Assembly (NCBI RefSeq): GCF_014839805.1
Contig: NC_051135.1
Coordinates: 9,923,291 to 9,987,290 of the forward strand
Origin: Manduca sexta
Taxonomy: Eukaryota; Arthropoda; Insecta; Lepidoptera; Sphingidae
Length of the DNA stretch: 64,000 nt
Direction of reading: 5' to 3'
This document shows positions 62,101 to 64,000 of the stretch, piece after piece. The notes beneath the pieces are model-generated. The model did no database searches, was not told the DNA's origin, and saw only the letters and a list, made by a program, of their open reading frames with translations. Every line of letters begins with the position of its first letter. Position 1 is the stretch's first letter. The position numbers and the translations under genes are program-made.

Positions 62101-63607
62101 CTGCATCCTCACTGAGGGCGTGGGCATGCTGGCGCGACGACTCGGCCACGACTTTCATCCGTACATGATGAGGACCATCTGTCTCATGTTGGAGAGGGTC
62201 GGTAAGTACTAGAAACAGGCCTGTCTTCTAACTGAGAAATTCGAGGATACTAACAACCACGCTATAACGCATAATTAGTCTGCAGGCAACTTTTCCCCAT
62301 AGTCATGTAAAAACTAACTCAAGTTTCCGTCGTAATGTTTTTTAATAATCTTATTAGAAGAATTTTTACCCCTCAGCCTGGGATTCGGTCCCCGATGTGG
62401 GACGCTTGGATTATATGTTTAGGAACTTAAAATAATGTGAAAGGACAAACACATTTCATTTTAACGTTATACCGTCGTTTTCAATAAACAATCCCAATAT
62501 CAATCTTCAATCTGATTGCGAGAATGAACCAATCAAAATAACTCATTTGTAAGCTTGTCAAAAAAACTTTGTTCTGATTGGTTCAATGTTGAGATAGATC
62601 GAAAAAACAATTGGGATCCTATATTGAATATAGCGATTAGAGGTTTTTTGTGTCAGAAGTATTTTATTTTTTTTTTGTAACTTTTAGTTTGAAGTTACCA
62701 TTTCTTAATGCTTAACACAACATTGTTATCGAGTCCCCGACTAGTACTGACTTGATATAACTATCATACATATTCCCTCCAGTATATATATATTTTTACG
62801 TATCCTCTTTATCAAACTGTTGGTCGCCATTGTTACCAGGCAGTCCGTACGAGATGCTGCACCTGGCGGGTCTGAAGGCGCTGAACGACTACGCGATCGG
62901 ATGCGGACACGCCGACGTCAAACAACTCATCGGAGAAAATGCGGACTACTGCACGCACCAAGTCACCGTCAAACTAAAAAAAGTAATATATAAAAAATAT
63001 ATTGTTAGCAAACACTTAAATTTTATATTAAAAAAACAACAACAGTTTATTCCCAATAATTTTTTATAATTTTAACAATAACGCCAAAATATACCTTGCA
63101 CATGTATTTGTTTAATTTAATAGTTTTATATACAATCGACAAGAGTTTCGACCAAGCAGTGAACGCTGCGCGTACTCGGCAAGGAGTGGCGCAAGTCCTC
63201 CAAAACTGAGTCGATGACGTCAGCAGTCGGGCCACCACGCGATCGTACGAGCGTGTGATTCGCTGGTCCCATCCCTTTCTTCCCTATTCTATGCCAATAA
63301 TATATTTTATGTTGATAACATTTGTTGTGGGTCTGTCCAACAATTAGATTAAAGAGAATTCATATCAGATTACTGGTTGTATTTAAAATGGTCTAATATT
63401 GCGACGTGAAACATCTCACATCTTCTGTTTGAGAAAATGACATTCCATTAAGATCTCCATTCTGCATGATTGTATGTAAAGATTAAATAAATAATATGGC
63501 GGTGTTTTCAGGCGTGGAACTGCGAGTCGGCGCTGCAGATACTGTCCGTGGTGATGGAGTACAGCGACCCCAGCATACAGGACTACCTGTACGGGATCGT
63601 GCAAGAT
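53131..63607 (+). CDS. TTI1: TTI1 (TELO2-interacting protein 1), partial, 13 exons
   Basis: TTI1 is the HEAT-repeat scaffold of the TELO2-TTI1-TTI2 complex, which works with Hsp90 to mature PIKK kinases (mTOR, ATM, ATR, DNA-PKcs, SMG1). Exons: 53131-53330, 53727-53869, 55019-55193, 55477-55666, 56477-56609, 57219-57387, 58421-58635, 59448-59633, 60271-60474, 61378-61548, 61974-62201, 62840-62982, 63512-63607. All phases fit and give 751 residues, continuing off the right edge; the animal protein is about 1,100 residues. Helical repeat segments include FARIKPVCDSLMV at the N terminus, KLSALSLVHGYVSLLKG, and the C-terminal part LHLAGLKALNDYAIGCG followed by AWNCESALQILSVVMEYSD. Exons 5, 8 and 9 are very GC-rich and alanine-rich relative to the AT-rich introns. 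The exon 4 donor (GTCAGT) is weaker than the rest. Exon 3 has two possible in-frame acceptors 6 nt apart. Confidence 0.88.
53966..54045. mobile_element. Terminal-repeat-only relative of the 20.0-kb element
   Basis: It carries TTTTATATTATAATTTTCTC, then CTGCAGTCTTCGAAACG, then the inverted AAAATTATAATATAAG. Both ends of the element at 20019-20770 sit back to back with no interior. Located in intron 2 of TTI1. Confidence 0.5.
54774..54992 (+). mobile_element. tRNA-derived SINE
   Basis: The head contains an A-box-like TAGCCTAGTTGG and a B-box-like GGTTCGAAATC about 45 bases apart. The body continues through TGGTGGACTAAAGCCTAATC and GAGGAGGCCTGTGCCC to AGGGCTGATAATATTATTA. It lies in intron 2 of TTI1. 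Confidence 0.75.
57672..58038. mobile_element. TTAA-flanked foldback element (long palindrome)
   Basis: TTAA stands at both ends (57672-57675 and 58035-58038). Between them two arms of roughly 175 bp, starting GGCGATACCTCAAGG and ending CCTTGAGGTATCGCC, are nearly exact reverse complements with a very short centre (TCGTCATATTAAA). It lies in intron 6 of TTI1. The TTAA target recalls piggyBac-type elements, but the ends do not begin with the usual CCC. Confidence 0.8.
58222..58352 (+). repeat. Dispersed repeat, family F
   Basis: TTTATTTATCACATAGGCG, AACAAAGTTGCACTTATGAT, AACAACTATTAAAATTACTT and CTATGGACAT. In intron 6 of TTI1, just upstream of exon 7. Confidence 0.55.
58818..59205 (-). mobile_element. 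TA-flanked MITE, copy 2
   Basis: TAGGGGACCGGACTC at the left and GACGGTCCCCTA at the right. It is a near full-length inverted relative of the element at 14007-14393, sited in intron 7 of TTI1. Confidence 0.7.
59777..59982 (-). mobile_element. tRNA-derived SINE, head missing
   Basis: Reverse orientation copy with TCAGCCCTGTATTATATACT, GACATGGGCCTCCTC and AAGCAAGCGATAATTCACA. The tRNA-like head is lost. It lies in intron 8 of TTI1. Confidence 0.68.
60505..61245 (+). mobile_element. R1-clade LINE reverse transcriptase fragment
   Basis: An uninterrupted frame from 60498 to 61286 encodes the C-terminal part of a non-LTR reverse transcriptase. It reads through IRRLGLKVALEKTEAICF, MKYLGLTLDSRWKF, AAGALSSLLPN, MALYGSPVWADAL, PQRVVAQRAIRAYRTVS and ACVLAGFLPWDL, the usual order for R1-type elements. 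The catalytic palm is absent upstream and the frame leaves the family near RHGAATFRLT, so both ends are truncated. It lies in intron 9 of TTI1 in sense orientation, about 30 bases after the exon 9 donor. Absence of stops suggests a fairly recent insertion. Confidence 0.85.
61629..61875 (+). mobile_element. Dispersed SINE-like repeat, family A
   Basis: TTTGTTGGTAGTAGGATATA, CACAAGGTGTTAAAACCCGC, GGTATAATCGTGCCAGCC, ACCATCAGGTGCAGTGGA and an A run. In intron 10 of TTI1. Confidence 0.72.
62472..62640. mobile_element. Palindromic MITE, copy 2
   Basis: TTTTCAATAAACAATCCCAA at the left and AATTGGGATCCTATATTGAA at the right, with inner GAACCAATCAAAA / TTCTGATTGGTTC. Same family as 25436-25592; located in intron 11 of TTI1. 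Confidence 0.6.
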
Positions 63608-64000
63608 GTGAGTTTAAATAGCTAATATATTTATGTAATATTCATTGTATTTGTGGATTTTGGAAACTAAAAATGGTAAGTGATATTAATATTTGTCTAA
63701 AAATATATTACATATCATGTTTATTATGTATGTTAGTGTAATTATACTTTTATATTTATTCTATATTATTTTAAAAACATCTTTCTACATTATTTCATAT
63801 TATTTATTACATCTATATTGTTTCATCTCTGCATCGCCCAAAGGTAGACTGGTAGAGATTGCCTTAGGATTTAAGTCCGCCTTTATAGATTGATACAAAA
63901 GTGTGTAAATAGATAAATAAAATAGTTTAACTAACCAAAAGTAGCACAGGGAAAGTTTTGAATATCTAAACATGGTATTGTATATACCTACCTCAACGTG

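Overview
This window is eukaryotic and almost certainly from a moth or butterfly (Lepidoptera). It is AT-rich and gene-sparse. It has spliced genes with GT-AG introns, tRNA-headed SINEs, RTE-type LINE tails ending in (TGA)n, Helitron-like elements ending in CTAG, and many MITEs. No bacterial operons, rRNA genes, convincing tRNA genes or CRISPR arrays were seen.

Layout. (1) 177-7930, minus strand: sixteen in-phase exons of rootletin (CROCC), the structural coiled-coil protein of the ciliary rootlet. The gene runs off the left edge. A further minus-strand open exon at 30137-30793 ends in a clean phase-0 donor and is probably its N-terminal exon, which implies a first intron of about 22 kb. That intron (7931-30136) is packed with SINEs, MITEs and a small Helitron, and it holds a possible plus-strand promoter and first exon near 18.0-18.1 kb. 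(2) 30794-46814: about 16 kb without a recognisable host gene. It contains two large Helitron-like elements in opposite orientation, a cluster of hAT-like MITEs, a TTAA-flanked foldback element and SINEs. (3) 46815-48296, minus: an intronless ATP-grasp-like protein with an N-terminal membrane segment, in which the usual metal-binding ExNPR-type motif appears to be lost. (4) 51167-52249, minus: an intronless FAM185A-like protein. (5) 53131-63607, plus: thirteen in-phase exons of TTI1, the TELO2-interacting HEAT-repeat subunit of the TTT cochaperone for PIKK kinases, running off the right edge. Its introns hold a SINE, a long perfect-looking palindrome, a TA-flanked MITE and an R1-clade reverse transcriptase fragment. 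FAM185A and TTI1 are divergent, with start codons about 0.9 kb apart.

The genes are unrelated in function (ciliary structure, putative pseudoenzyme, uncharacterised beta-rich protein, kinase maturation), so no pathway is encoded here. The least ordinary items are the ATP-grasp-like putative pseudoenzyme, the histidine-rich insert in rootletin, and the set of non-autonomous DNA elements whose target-site duplications, hairpins and palindromes can be read directly. All family assignments come from reading and recall. No database search was run.
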